From Pseudomonas sp. GL-B-19 (GTDB taxonomy: Bacteria; Pseudomonadota; Gammaproteobacteria; Pseudomonadales; Pseudomonadaceae), in assembly GCF_019956415.1 (NCBI RefSeq), contig NZ_JAHBDK010000053.1:62001-126000 (forward strand): a stretch of 64,000 bases of DNA, written 5' to 3'. Below are positions 17,738 through 26,435 of this stretch, piece after piece (within the stretch, counting starts at the first letter, position 1; the number at the start of each line of letters is the position of its first letter). The translations under genes were made by a program, and so were the position numbers. The notes beneath the pieces were generated by a model. That model worked only from the letters and a program-made list of their open reading frames with translations, was not told where the DNA came from and made no database searches.

Positions 17738-19973
17738 TGTCACTGCACTGCAATCTGCTGCACCTATGATCGGTCGCCTGGTGGTGGTCGGTCTGGGATT
17801 GATCGGTGGTTCGTTCGCCAAGGGCTTGCGTGAAAGTGGCGTGTGCCGCGAAGTGGTTGGGGTCGATCTCGATCCGCAGTCGCGCAAGCTGGCAGTCGAG
17901 TTGGGCGTGGTGGATCGCTGCGAAGAAGACCTGGTGATAGCTTGTCAGGGCGCCGACGTGATCCAGTTGGCCGTGCCGATCCTTGCCATGGAAAAAATGT
18001 TGGTGCGCCTGGCTGCAATGGATCTCGGTTCGGCCATTCTGACCGACGTCGGCAGCGCCAAAGGTAATGTCGTCCGTGCGGCGACCGAAGCCTTTGGCGA
18101 GATTCCGTCGCGTTTTGTGCCAGGGCATCCGATAGCCGGTTCCGAGCAGAGCGGGGTGGAAGCCTCCAACGCCGAGCTGTTCCGTCGTCATAAAGTGATT
18201 CTGACGCCGCTGGATCAAACCGATCCGGCCGCGCTGGCGGTGGTCGACCGTTTGTGGCGCGAATTGGGCGCCGATGTCGAGCACATGCAGGTCGAGCGCC
18301 ACGATGAAGTGTTGGCGGCGACCAGCCATTTGCCGCACCTGTTGGCGTTCGGTTTGGTCGATTCGTTGGCCAAGCGCAATGAAAACCTAGAGATCTTCCG
18401 TTACGCTGCCGGCGGTTTTCGCGATTTCACAAGAATCGCGGGAAGCGACCCGGTCATGTGGCACGACATCTTCCTCGCCAACCGCGAAGCTGTCCTGCGC
18501 ACACTTGATACATTTCGCAGCGACCTCGACGCCTTGCGCGACGCGGTCGATGCAGGGGATGGGCACCAATTGTTGGGCGTGTTCACTCGCGCCCGGGTTG
18601 CCCGCGAGCATTTCAGTAAAATCCTGGCCCGCCGGGCCTATGTGGACGCTATGAACTCCAACGACCTGATTTTCCTGGCACAACCTGGTGGCCGCCTGAC
18701 TGGGCGGATTCGTGTACCGGGCGATAAATCGATTTCCCACCGTTCGATCATGCTCGGTTCCCTGGCCGAAGGCGTCACCGAAGTCGAAGGCTTCCTGGAG
18801 GGCGAAGACGCTCTGGCGACCCTGCAAGCCTTCCGTGACATGGGTGTTGTGATCGAGGGTCCGCACCATGGTCGCGTGACCATTCACGGTGTCGGCCTGC
18901 ATGGCCTGAAGCCAGCGCCGGGCCCAATCTATCTGGGCAACTCCGGCACCTCGATGCGCCTGCTGTCTGGCCTGCTGGCTGCGCAGAACTTCGACAGCAC
19001 CCTGACCGGCGACGCTTCGCTGTCCAAGCGTCCGATGAATCGCGTGGCCAATCCGCTGCGTGAAATGGGCGCCGTGATCGAGACTGCCGCTGAAGGTCGT
19101 CCGCCAATGACCATTCGCGGCGGCAGCACGCTCAAAGGCCTGACCTACACCATGCCGATGGCCAGTGCTCAGGTGAAATCCTGTCTGTTGCTGGCCGGTT
19201 TGTACGCCGAAGGCAAGACCACCGTTACCGAGCCTGCACCGACGCGCGACCATACCGAACGCATGCTGCAAGGCTTTGGCTACCCGGTCACCGTCAATGG
19301 CGCGACTGCGTCGGTCGAGTCCGGGCACAAACTGACTGCGACCCATATTGAAGTGCCGGGCGATATCTCGTCTTCTGCGTTCTTCCTGGTGGCCGCATCG
19401 ATCGCCGAAGGTTCGGAGCTGGTGCTGGAACACGTCGGCATCAATCCGACCCGTACCGGCGTGATCGACATCCTGCGTCTGATGGGCGGCGATATCACCC
19501 TGGAAAACCAGCGTGAAGTCGGTGGCGAGCCTGTCGCGGACTTGCGCGTACGTGCAGCTAAACTCAAAGGTATCGAGATTCCCGAGGCGCTGGTTCCACT
19601 GGCCATCGACGAATTCCCGGTGCTGTTCGTGGCTGCGGCCTGTGCCGAAGGGCGCACGGTACTACGTGGTGCTGAAGAGTTGCGGGTCAAAGAGTCGGAC
19701 CGGATTCAGGTCATGGCTGATGGCTTGCTGGCGCTGGGCGTCAAATGCGAACCGACCCCGGATGGCATCATTATCGACGGCGGCCAGATCGGCGGCGGCG
19801 AAGTGCATGGTCATGGCGACCACCGGATTGCCATGGCATTCAGCGTTGCATCGCTGCGCGCTACTGCACCGATCCGCATCCATGATTGCGCCAACGTCGC
19901 GACGTCGTTCCCGAACTTCCTCGCGCTGTGCGCGCAGGTCGGTATCCGGGTAGCTGAAGAGGCTCAGTCGTGA
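17730..19973 (+). CDS. aroA: Fused prephenate dehydrogenase / EPSP synthase
   Basis: 747-residue fusion. Residues 1 to about 300 are the prephenate/arogenate dehydrogenase TyrA, with the NAD motif VVGLGLIGGSFAKGL near 17-31 and GHPIAGSEQSG near 131. From about residue 308 (MNSNDLIFLAQPGG) begins AroA, 5-enolpyruvylshikimate-3-phosphate synthase, with GDKSISHRS, GNSGTSMRLLSG, ELRVKESDR and DHRIAMAFSVA. Both activities belong to aromatic amino acid synthesis. The fusion is a known pseudomonad trait (PA3164). A GTG at 17730 is taken as start, with an eight-base overlap into hisC; the ATG at 17766 is an alternative. The C-terminal stop overlaps the cmk start (GTGA). Confidence 0.95.
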   Translation: MVDVTALQSAAPMIGRLVVVGLGLIGGSFAKGLRESGVCREVVGVDLDPQSRKLAVELGVVDRCEEDLVIACQGADVIQLAVPILAMEKMLVRLAAMDLGSAILTDVGSAKGNVVRAATEAFGEIPSRFVPGHPIAGSEQSGVEASNAELFRRHKVILTPLDQTDPAALAVVDRLWRELGADVEHMQVERHDEVLAATSHLPHLLAFGLVDSLAKRNENLEIFRYAAGGFRDFTRIAGSDPVMWHDIFLANREAVLRTLDTFRSDLDALRDAVDAGDGHQLLGVFTRARVAREHFSKILARRAYVDAMNSNDLIFLAQPGGRLTGRIRVPGDKSISHRSIMLGSLAEGVTEVEGFLEGEDALATLQAFRDMGVVIEGPHHGRVTIHGVGLHGLKPAPGPIYLGNSGTSMRLLSGLLAAQNFDSTLTGDASLSKRPMNRVANPLREMGAVIETAAEGRPPMTIRGGSTLKGLTYTMPMASAQVKSCLLLAGLYAEGKTTVTEPAPTRDHTERMLQGFGYPVTVNGATASVESGHKLTATHIEVPGDISSSAFFLVAASIAEGSELVLEHVGINPTRTGVIDILRLMGGDITLENQREVGGEPVADLRVRAAKLKGIEIPEALVPLAIDEFPVLFVAAACAEGRTVLRGAEELRVKESDRIQVMADGLLALGVKCEPTPDGIIIDGGQIGGGEVHGHGDHRIAMAFSVASLRATAPIRIHDCANVATSFPNFLALCAQVGIRVAEEAQS

Positions 19974-20659
19974 TCAACAAGTCGCCAGTCATTACCATTG
20001 ATGGCCCGAGCGGTTCCGGTAAAGGTACGATCGCCGGGATACTGGCGAAGCGTCTGGGCTGGAACCTTCTGGATTCCGGTGCGCTGTACCGTTTGCTGGC
20101 GTTCGCCGCGCACAATCATGGTGTTGATCTGACCAATGAAGAGTTGCTGAAGGCGCTTGCAGCGCATTTGGACGTGCAATTCATCGGTGCGACGGACGGT
20201 CAGCTGCAGCGAATCATTCTAGAAGGCGACGAAGTCAGCGATGTGATTCGTACGGAAAGTGTTGGTGCTGGCGCGTCCCAAATCGCTGCATTGCCCGCAG
20301 TACGCGAGGCGCTACTGCAGCGTCAGCGTGCTTTTCAGGAAATGCCGGGACTGGTAGCCGATGGCCGAGATATGGGCACAGTGGTTTTTCCGGACGCGCC
20401 GTTGAAGATTTTCCTCACTGCCAGTGCCGAGGAGCGTGCGCGCCGTCGATACTTGCAGTTGAAGGGCAAAGTCGATGGTGTTAGTCTGTCGAGTCTGCTA
20501 GATGAGATACGTGTCCGCGATGAGCGTGACACCCAGCGAGCGGTAGCCCCGCTCAAACCGGCGGCTGACGCCATACAGCTGGATTCCACGGAATTATCCA
20601 TCGATCAGGTGCTGGAACGCATCATGAGCGAGATCGCCATTCGCGATATCGCCGGGTGA
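19970..20659 (+). CDS. cmk: Cytidylate kinase
   Basis: 229-residue P-loop kinase that phosphorylates CMP and dCMP. The nucleotide-binding loop DGPSGSGKGT lies at residues 9-18 and the CMP-binding segment DGRDMGTVVFPDA near 125. The GTG start overlaps the tyrA::aroA stop by four bases, so translation is coupled. Cmk upstream of rpsA is a very conserved arrangement. Confidence 0.97.
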   Translation: MINKSPVITIDGPSGSGKGTIAGILAKRLGWNLLDSGALYRLLAFAAHNHGVDLTNEELLKALAAHLDVQFIGATDGQLQRIILEGDEVSDVIRTESVGAGASQIAALPAVREALLQRQRAFQEMPGLVADGRDMGTVVFPDAPLKIFLTASAEERARRRYLQLKGKVDGVSLSSLLDEIRVRDERDTQRAVAPLKPAADAIQLDSTELSIDQVLERIMSEIAIRDIAG

Positions 20660-20661
20660 CC

Positions 20662-20763
20662 AAGAAGCCTCGCAGGGGACCAGTCATAGTCTTGCGGGTG
20701 CTTCTTCTAATGAACATAACCCACGTCGTCTGGGATGTGGAGATGGGCGTATCCTTCGCCCTT
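20662..20763 (+). promoter_or_regulatory. rpsA leader with two hairpins
   Basis: The 121-base gap between cmk and rpsA contains two possible stem-loops. One pairs AAGAAGC (20662 on) with GCTTCTT (to about 20709), with further pairing CGCA/TGCG inside. The second is GGGCG TATCCTT CGCCC at about 20745-20761, just upstream of the AGGAATTAAA ribosome-binding site. Gammaproteobacterial rpsA leaders are known to bind S1 for autoregulation; whether this one does is inference. Confidence 0.45.
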
Positions 20764-20780
20764 ATTCAACAGGAATTAAA

Positions 20781-22472
20781 ATGAGCGAAAGCTTTGCGGA
20801 ACTCTTTGAAGAAAGCCTAAAAACCCTGAACCTTCAGGCAGGCTCCATCATCACCGGTGTTATCGTTGATATCGATTACCAAGCTCGCTGGGTAACCGTT
20901 CACGCTGGCCTGAAGTCTGAAGCACTCATCCCGCTTGAGCAGTTCTACAACGACGCTGGCGAACTGAACATCAACGTCGGTGACGAAGTTCACGTTGCTC
21001 TGGACTCGGTTGAAGATGGCTTTGGTGAAACCAAGCTGTCCCGTGAAAAAGCCAAGCGCGCTGAATGCTGGATTGTTCTGGAAGCAGCCTTCGCAGCCGA
21101 AGAAGTGGTCAAGGGCGTTATCAACGGTAAGGTTAAAGGCGGCTTCACTGTCGACGTTAACGGCATCCGTGCGTTCCTGCCAGGTTCTCTGGTTGACGTC
21201 CGTCCTGTGCGCGATACTACGCACCTGGAAGGCAAAGAGCTGGAATTCAAGGTCATCAAACTCGACCAGAAACGCAACAACGTTGTCGTTTCCCGTCGCA
21301 GCGTCCTCGAAGCCGAGAACTCCGCCGAGCGTGAAGCTCTGCTGGAATCCCTGCAGGAAGGTCAGCAAGTCAAAGGTATCGTCAAAAACCTCACCGATTA
21401 CGGCGCATTCGTCGATCTGGGTGGCGTCGATGGCCTGCTGCACATTACCGACATGGCTTGGAAGCGTATCAAGCATCCTTCCGAAATCGTCAACGTTGGC
21501 GACGAGATCGATGTCAAGGTTCTGAAGTACGATCGCGAACGCAATCGTGTTTCCCTGGGCCTCAAGCAACTGGGCGAAGATCCATGGGTTGCTATCAAAG
21601 CCCGTTACCCAGAAAGCACTCGCGTTACCGCTCGTGTAACCAACCTGACCGACTACGGCTGCTTCGCTGAGCTGGAAGAAGGCGTTGAAGGTCTGGTACA
21701 CGTTTCCGAAATGGACTGGACCAACAAGAACATCCACCCTTCGAAAGTCGTACAAGTCGGCGACGAAGTGGAAGTTATGGTTCTGGATATCGACGAAGAA
21801 CGTCGTCGTATCTCCCTTGGCATCAAGCAGTGCAAATCTAACCCATGGGAAGATTTCTCTGGCCAGTTCAACAAGGGCGATAAAATCTCCGGCACCATCA
21901 AGTCGATCACCGATTTCGGTATCTTCATTGGTCTGGACGGCGGCATCGACGGTCTGGTTCACCTGTCCGACATCTCCTGGAACGAAGTGGGCGAAGAAGC
22001 CGTTCGCCGCTTCAAGAAGGGCGACGAACTGGACACCGTTATCCTGTCGGTTGACCCAGAGCGCGAGCGCATCTCCCTGGGTATCAAGCAACTGGAAAGC
22101 GATCCGTTCTCCGAGTACGTTCAAGAGAACGACAAAGGCGCAATCGTTAAAGGCATCGTGAAAGAAGTTGACGCTAAAGGCGCCATCATCACTCTGGCCG
22201 ACGATATCGAAGCGACTCTGAAAGCCTCCGAAATCAGCCGTGACCGCGTTGAAGACGCGCGTAACGTTCTGAAAGAAGGCGAAGAAGTAGAAGCCAAGAT
22301 CATCAGCGTTGACCGCAAGAGCCGTGTAATCCAGCTGTCGATCAAGTCGAAAGACGTTGAAGACGAGAAAGAAGCAATCCAGAGCTTGAAAGACAAGCCT
22401 GCTGCTGACGTCGCTGCTGGTCCTACCACTCTGGGCGACCTGTTGCGTGCACAAATGGAAAAACAGAACTAA
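20781..22472 (+). CDS. rpsA: 30S ribosomal protein S1
   Basis: 563 residues with six consecutive S1 (OB-fold) repeats; the repeats from the third onward carry the recognisable form KNLTDYGAFVDLGGVDGLLH and its variants. S1 binds mRNA on the 30S subunit and unwinds structured leaders. Codon choice is strongly biased, as in highly expressed genes. ATG at 20781 follows AGGAATTAAA. A textbook terminator follows. Confidence 0.98.
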   Translation: MSESFAELFEESLKTLNLQAGSIITGVIVDIDYQARWVTVHAGLKSEALIPLEQFYNDAGELNINVGDEVHVALDSVEDGFGETKLSREKAKRAECWIVLEAAFAAEEVVKGVINGKVKGGFTVDVNGIRAFLPGSLVDVRPVRDTTHLEGKELEFKVIKLDQKRNNVVVSRRSVLEAENSAEREALLESLQEGQQVKGIVKNLTDYGAFVDLGGVDGLLHITDMAWKRIKHPSEIVNVGDEIDVKVLKYDRERNRVSLGLKQLGEDPWVAIKARYPESTRVTARVTNLTDYGCFAELEEGVEGLVHVSEMDWTNKNIHPSKVVQVGDEVEVMVLDIDEERRRISLGIKQCKSNPWEDFSGQFNKGDKISGTIKSITDFGIFIGLDGGIDGLVHLSDISWNEVGEEAVRRFKKGDELDTVILSVDPERERISLGIKQLESDPFSEYVQENDKGAIVKGIVKEVDAKGAIITLADDIEATLKASEISRDRVEDARNVLKEGEEVEAKIISVDRKSRVIQLSIKSKDVEDEKEAIQSLKDKPAADVAAGPTTLGDLLRAQMEKQN

Positions 22473-22488
22473 GTTCTGTCAGACCATA

Positions 22489-22518
22489 GAAAAAGGGCGA
22501 CTTCGGTCGCCCTTTTTT
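22489..22518 (+). terminator. Intrinsic terminator of rpsA
   Basis: Stem AAAAGGGCGAC / GTCGCCCTTTT with a TTCG tetraloop and a following T-run. Confidence 0.93.
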
Positions 22519-22690
22519 GTGCCTGCGATTTGATGGGCATCGTTGGTGCTTGCGGCTGCAATCGTTGTTTGTGAAGCCAATATCTGCGATGCGCTGTCTC
22601 TTTCTTTAACCAGATCAATCGTTTGTTTGCAGCTAACCTTTGGCCTGAAGTGAGCGGCAGTCGGGTGGGGTTTCTGGCATAAGGAAGTGA

Positions 22691-22969
22691 ATGAACAAGC
22701 TCATTGTCGCAATAGCAGTACTGACATTGGCGGGTTGTACTACTAATGCCAAGACTCACGTCGTACGTGGGGTCAGTGGAATCGAGATTGATTGTTCGGG
22801 GCTGGGCTCCGGGTGGGAAAAATGCCGCAAGCGTGCGGAAAAGGAGTGTAAGGCGTCGGGGTATAAAATCCTGGCAAGGTCCGATGATGTGAAGGAAGAA
22901 GATGTATTTCCTTTTGGTTTCAATCCTGCAGGATATCTGACACGGACCTTGCTGGTGGTCTGTCGTTGA
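22691..22969 (+). CDS. Small predicted lipoprotein
   Basis: 92 residues starting MNKLIVAIAVLTLAGCTT: a short signal sequence with lipobox LAGC, so lipidation at Cys16 is predicted. Serine and threonine do not follow the Asp+2 avoidance rule, so outer-membrane sorting is expected. The mature part has four further cysteines (in DCSG, EKCRK, KECKA and the C-terminal VVCR), which could form two disulfides. AAGGAAGTGA sits directly before the ATG. It lies alone between rpsA and ihfB. Function unknown. Confidence 0.8.
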   Translation: MNKLIVAIAVLTLAGCTTNAKTHVVRGVSGIEIDCSGLGSGWEKCRKRAEKECKASGYKILARSDDVKEEDVFPFGFNPAGYLTRTLLVVCR

Positions 22970-23110
22970 GGTTGATCTGTGTTGTAGCTGTTTGAGATTG
23001 GCTGGCTTCCTTGGTAAAGATATGTCAGCGCTCAGGCTGTTCAAATTCTTCCTGGCATGCTAAAACCTTTGAAGCGCTTTTCCTAGCTGCTTGAAAAAGA
23101 AGGGAAAAAT

Positions 23111-23407
23111 ATGACGAAGTCGGAGTTGATAGAACGAATTGTCACCCATCAAGGGCTGCTCTCGTCCAAGGATGTGGAGTTGGCCATCAAGACCATGCTT
23201 GAGCAAATGTCACAATGCCTGGCCACAGGGGATCGTATTGAGATCCGTGGGTTTGGCAGTTTCTCTTTGCACTATCGGGCGCCGCGGGTTGGGCGTAATC
23301 CGAAAACCGGTCAGTCGGTTAGCCTGGATGGAAAGTTTGTCCCGCATTTCAAGCCGGGGAAAGAACTGCGTGATCGTGTGAACGAGGACGAGGAGGAAGG
23401 GCTTTGA
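23111..23407 (+). CDS. ihfB: Integration host factor beta subunit
   Basis: 98-residue DNA-bending protein of the HU/IHF family. The beta-arm signature GRNPKTGQSVSLDGKFVPHFKP-type region lies at residues 60-83, with the intercalating proline in RNPKTG. It pairs with IhfA (not in this window). ATG follows AAGGGAAAAAT. In P. aeruginosa this gene marks the left border of the O-antigen locus, as it does here. Confidence 0.96.
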   Translation: MTKSELIERIVTHQGLLSSKDVELAIKTMLEQMSQCLATGDRIEIRGFGSFSLHYRAPRVGRNPKTGQSVSLDGKFVPHFKPGKELRDRVNEDEEEGL

Positions 23408-23434
23408 CAGTGGCCGAAATCCTGGGAGGCGCTC

Positions 23435-23674
23435 ATGCATAATCTCAAGCGCGTACTAATGGCATTGTTCGCTTTGTTGATGATTTTGGCGATTCTGGCT
23501 TTTATTCTCGAGAATCAGCAATCGGTTTCCTTGTTGTTTCTTGGTTGGGCGGGGCCGCAACTGCCGGTATCGCTGGTGATTATTCTTGCTTTGCTAATCG
23601 GCATGGTTATAGGCCCGATTCTCGGTTGGCTGCTGGGGCGTACGTCTAGGGCTTCTCGCAAGCGCCTTGTCTGA
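23435..23674 (+). CDS. LapA-domain membrane protein
   Basis: 79 residues with two membrane helices (about 7-27 and 42-66) separated by the motif LENQQSVSLLFLGW, typical of the LapA/DUF1049 family. E. coli LapA works with LapB in controlling LPS synthesis, and this family commonly follows ihfB in pseudomonads. The basic C-terminus (RTSRASRKRLV) should be cytoplasmic. It begins 28 bases after ihfB, probably in the same transcript. Confidence 0.85.
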   Translation: MHNLKRVLMALFALLMILAILAFILENQQSVSLLFLGWAGPQLPVSLVIILALLIGMVIGPILGWLLGRTSRASRKRLV

Positions 23675-23871
23675 TTGAGACGGGCACGAGGAGCACGTCG
23701 TATTTGCGTCGCAGATTGTCTGTAACTATTAGTAAAACCAGCACTAAGCTGTAAAATAGTGTGTTTTTCCGAGTGGTGGTATATGGCCACTCCAGTTGAG
23801 GTTAGCTCTGTCAGAGGCCTCAGTTAGCACGGATGGCTTTGCATTCATGGATTGGGCAGTGGTAGATCGAT

Positions 23872-23896
23872 GGCTGTCGGGAACTCAAGGGTATAG
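23872..23896 (+). promoter_or_regulatory. JUMPstart/ops-like element
   Basis: The stretch GGCTGTCGGGAACTCAAGGG contains AACTCAAGGG, identical to the centre of the enterobacterial JUMPstart consensus, but the following GGCGGTAGCGT (ops) core is replaced by TATAG. If functional it could recruit an RfaH-like factor; it may equally be a decayed copy belonging to the lost rmlB operon. Confidence 0.35.
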
Positions 23897-23902
23897 TTTT
23901 GC

Positions 23903-24223
23903 ATGAAAACGCTCGTAACCTGCGTCGCTGGATTTATCAGTTCGGTATTCATTCGTCATATCATCCCCAGTAAGAGCGACTCGGTAGTTAACGCCGATAA
24001 GCTTGCTTTCGCAGGCAGTCTTGAAGCGCCGGTCGACGTTAGCCAGAAGCCTCGTTATGTTTTGGATGGGCTTTATTGTCTTGTGGCGTCTATTCGTCAG
24101 TTATTTCCCTTGGGTCTCCAATTCTCGCTGATTGGGTGTTTACGTGTCGATTTGTCGAGAGTTGTTGGAGTTTTGCAGAGGTATAGCTCTGCTACTTATG
24201 CAGTGTTTTTTTATGTTTACTAG
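23903..24223 (+). pseudogene. rmlB remnant (dTDP-glucose 4,6-dehydratase, N-terminal fragment)
   Basis: The first 50 or so codons read MKTLVTCVAGFISSVFIRHI and then SDSVVNADKLAFAGSLE, and correspond throughout to the RmlB N-terminus (family form [36 protein letters not shown]). The NAD-binding glycines are damaged (GGAGFIG has become CVAGFIS). After about residue 53 (KPRYV) the match ends and the remaining 50 residues resemble nothing I recognise. A working RmlB is about 350 residues, so this is a truncated, decaying copy. It suggests that an rmlBDAC-type cluster once stood behind ihfB. The resemblance was judged from memory of the family. Confidence 0.75.
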
Positions 24224-24309
24224 TTGGCTATTTTTTTAATTTTCGAAGGTTTTCGCGGAATGAAGTTATTACTAATAGCGCGCTTATTTAACAGGTTTGA
24301 TTAGCGTAT

Positions 24310-25539
24310 ATGCGTATTTTGCTGATGTCCCAGTATTTTTGGCCGGAATCATTTGTAATAAATGATTTGGCGATCAAGCTTGCCAGTAAGGGGCATGAAG
24401 TTACCGTTGCCACAGGGAAGCCCAATTATCCCGATGGGGATATTTATGACGGTTACAGTGCCAAGGGGGTGCAGTGCGAGCGCTATTCCTCGCTGATCGA
24501 TGTGGTTCGTGTGCCAGTTTATCCTCGTGGCAAGGGAGGGGCTAAAAAACTGGTATTGAATTACTTGTCATTTGTTGTGATGGGGCTTTGGTATTTCCCT
24601 AAACTCCTTAAGGGGAAAAAATTCGATGCGATTATAGTTTTTGCCCCTTCGCCTATTGTCCAGGTAATACCCGCGATACTCTTAAAGTGGGCCAAGCGCG
24701 CACACTTAGCTGTCTGGGTGCAGGACTTATGGCCGGAAAGTCTTTCTGCGACCGGGTTTGTTAAGAAGTCGTGGGTGCTCAAGTCAGTGGGGTATATGGT
24801 TCGTGGTATTTATAAGTGTTGTGATACTCTGTTGCTGCAGTCTCGGGCTTTTTTTGAGCCGACAAAAAAGTATGCTAGTTCGGAAAAATTGGTTTATTTT
24901 CCAAATTCAATAGATGGCAAAAATTTTTCAGTTATAGGGAATGTCATTCCCGAAACTCTGAAAAGTGAGCTCGAAAGCCATTTCAGCGTGGTGTTTGCGG
25001 GTAACATTGGTACGGCTCAGTCAGTGGAAAGTATTGTTGAGGCCGCGTCGTTATTAAAGCAAGAAGCAGGGGTGAGGATATTCATTGTCGGCAGTGGCAG
25101 CATGCTCGAATGGGTGGCAAGCCAAAAAAAATCACTTCATCTGGATAACCTGGTGTTGCCTGGTCGCTTTCCGGCGGATGCCATGCCTGAATTATTTGAA
25201 TGTGCTGCTGCGTTGTTGGTTTCTCTGAATGATGAGGAAATTTTCTCTTATACTATTCCTAGCAAAATTCAGGCTTATCTTGCCGCTGGTCGCCCGATTA
25301 TTGCGGCCTTAAGGGGGGAGGGGGCTCGGGTGATCAGTGAGTCAGGCGCCGGATTGGTGTGCCCCCCTGCAAGTGGTCAGCTGTTGGCTGCAACCATTTT
25401 AGCATTGAAAGAGAGCTCAAGCGTTGAGCGTGATAAAATGGGGCTGGCAGGATTGAAATATTTTAATGAAAATTTTGATATGGATTTTCAAAGCGGTCGA
25501 TTGATTGATATCTTGACTGCGCGTCTCAACAGAAAATAG
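24310..25539 (+). CDS. WbuB-like family 4 glycosyltransferase
   Basis: 409-residue GT-B glycosyltransferase. The N-terminal half starts MRILLMSQYFWPESFVINDL and contains WVQDLWPESLSATG near residue 140, both typical of WbuB and related amino-sugar transferases. The nucleotide-binding half has VFAGNIGTAQSVES near 235 and the C-terminal ELFECAAALLVSL...SKIQAYLAAGRPI region. WbuB of E. coli transfers L-FucNAc to the lipid-linked first sugar, and its relatives stand next to L-FucNAc or L-QuiNAc synthesis genes, as here. I infer it adds the L-amino sugar made by the next three genes. It is the first intact gene of the AT-rich island, eight bases before the reductase gene. Confidence 0.8.
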   Translation: MRILLMSQYFWPESFVINDLAIKLASKGHEVTVATGKPNYPDGDIYDGYSAKGVQCERYSSLIDVVRVPVYPRGKGGAKKLVLNYLSFVVMGLWYFPKLLKGKKFDAIIVFAPSPIVQVIPAILLKWAKRAHLAVWVQDLWPESLSATGFVKKSWVLKSVGYMVRGIYKCCDTLLLQSRAFFEPTKKYASSEKLVYFPNSIDGKNFSVIGNVIPETLKSELESHFSVVFAGNIGTAQSVESIVEAASLLKQEAGVRIFIVGSGSMLEWVASQKKSLHLDNLVLPGRFPADAMPELFECAAALLVSLNDEEIFSYTIPSKIQAYLAAGRPIIAALRGEGARVISESGAGLVCPPASGQLLAATILALKESSSVERDKMGLAGLKYFNENFDMDFQSGRLIDILTARLNRK

Positions 25540-25547
25540 GTGCTGGA

Positions 25548-26405
25548 ATGCGTGTATTGGTCTTGGGTGCAACAGGTATGCTGGGTAATGCTGTTTTCAA
25601 AGTGCTCAGCAGTTCGTCTGCATTGAGTGTTATTGGGACAGTTCGTAATGCTAAAGCAATTGATAGTTTTGATAGCAAAGTTAAAGGTAATTTGATCTCG
25701 GGCGTTGATGTTCTTGATCAAGACTCTTTAGTCGATGTCTTTGAGCGCTCTAAGCCTGATGTTGTAATTAACTGTATTGGGCTGATTAAGCAATTAAGCT
25801 CTGCTAAAGATCCTTTGTCTGTATTACCCATTAACGCAATGTTGCCCCATCGGCTGGCCAAACTGTGTGCTTTGGTCGGGAGCCGCTTAGTACATATTAG
25901 TACTGATTGTGTTTTTTCCGGTCGAAAGGGTATGTATAAAGAAAACGATGTTTCTGATGCTGAAGATTTGTATGGAAAATCTAAGTATATCGGAGAAATT
26001 GTTGACCAATCGCATGTTGTTACTCTTCGTACTTCAATTATCGGACATGAGCTGAATAGTCAATCATCGCTCATTGACTGGTTTCTTTCGCAATCCGGCT
26101 CTGTCAAAGGGTTTTCAAAAGCTGTTTTTTCCGGGTTACCAACAGTTGAACTGGCTCGCGTCATTCTAGATTTTGTAATCCCGCAGCCCGCCCTCCAAGG
26201 GTTATACCATGTCTCTGCAGAGCCAATCGATAAGCTGACGTTGTTGCGCCATGTCGCCAAGACTTATCAAAAAGAAATCAGCATTGTCCCGGATGAGCAG
26301 CTACAAATTGATCGGTCATTAGATTCGTCTCGGTTCCGAACGGCTACAGGGTATGCGCCTCCACAGTGGCCTGATCTAATTGAAGCTATGCGCGCTAACC
26401 GTTAG
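25548..26405 (+). CDS. RmlD-like NDP-sugar 4-reductase (WbvR type)
   Basis: 285-residue extended SDR of the RmlD (dTDP-4-dehydrorhamnose reductase) family. The cofactor motif is GATGMLGNAV at residues 7-16; STDCVFSG lies near 118; the catalytic YGKSK is near 145. It is not the longer, two-domain FnlB/WbjC reductase (about 370 residues) that makes UDP-L-FucNAc. In Vibrio cholerae O37 an RmlD-like protein (WbvR) between FnlA and FnlC homologues gives UDP-L-RhaNAc, then UDP-L-QuiNAc. The same trio here suggests the same route. A true RmlD role in dTDP-rhamnose synthesis is less likely because rmlB is broken and rmlA and rmlC are absent. Confidence 0.75.
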   Translation: MRVLVLGATGMLGNAVFKVLSSSSALSVIGTVRNAKAIDSFDSKVKGNLISGVDVLDQDSLVDVFERSKPDVVINCIGLIKQLSSAKDPLSVLPINAMLPHRLAKLCALVGSRLVHISTDCVFSGRKGMYKENDVSDAEDLYGKSKYIGEIVDQSHVVTLRTSIIGHELNSQSSLIDWFLSQSGSVKGFSKAVFSGLPTVELARVILDFVIPQPALQGLYHVSAEPIDKLTLLRHVAKTYQKEISIVPDEQLQIDRSLDSSRFRTATGYAPPQWPDLIEAMRANR

Positions 26406-26435
26406 ACTTCCATTTTTTAAATTTTGGTGATCAAT

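Larger units (their letters stand above)
23675..24309. other. Left junction of the polysaccharide island
   Basis: 635 bases without an intact gene. It holds a JUMPstart-like decamer (23882-23891), a decayed rmlB start (23903 onward) and an AT-rich stretch before the first glycosyltransferase. A chain-length regulator gene (wzz), often found here in pseudomonads, is absent. Confidence 0.7.

Noticed and set aside
20817..22454. 545-codon open frame antisense to rpsA
   Set aside because: It mirrors rpsA; the biased codons of a highly expressed gene leave the opposite frame free of stops. The Phe/Val/Asp-rich product has no motifs.
23903..24223. Intact 106-residue hypothetical protein
   Set aside because: The first half is a recognisable but damaged RmlB start and the second half has no coding signal, so a pseudogene fits better.
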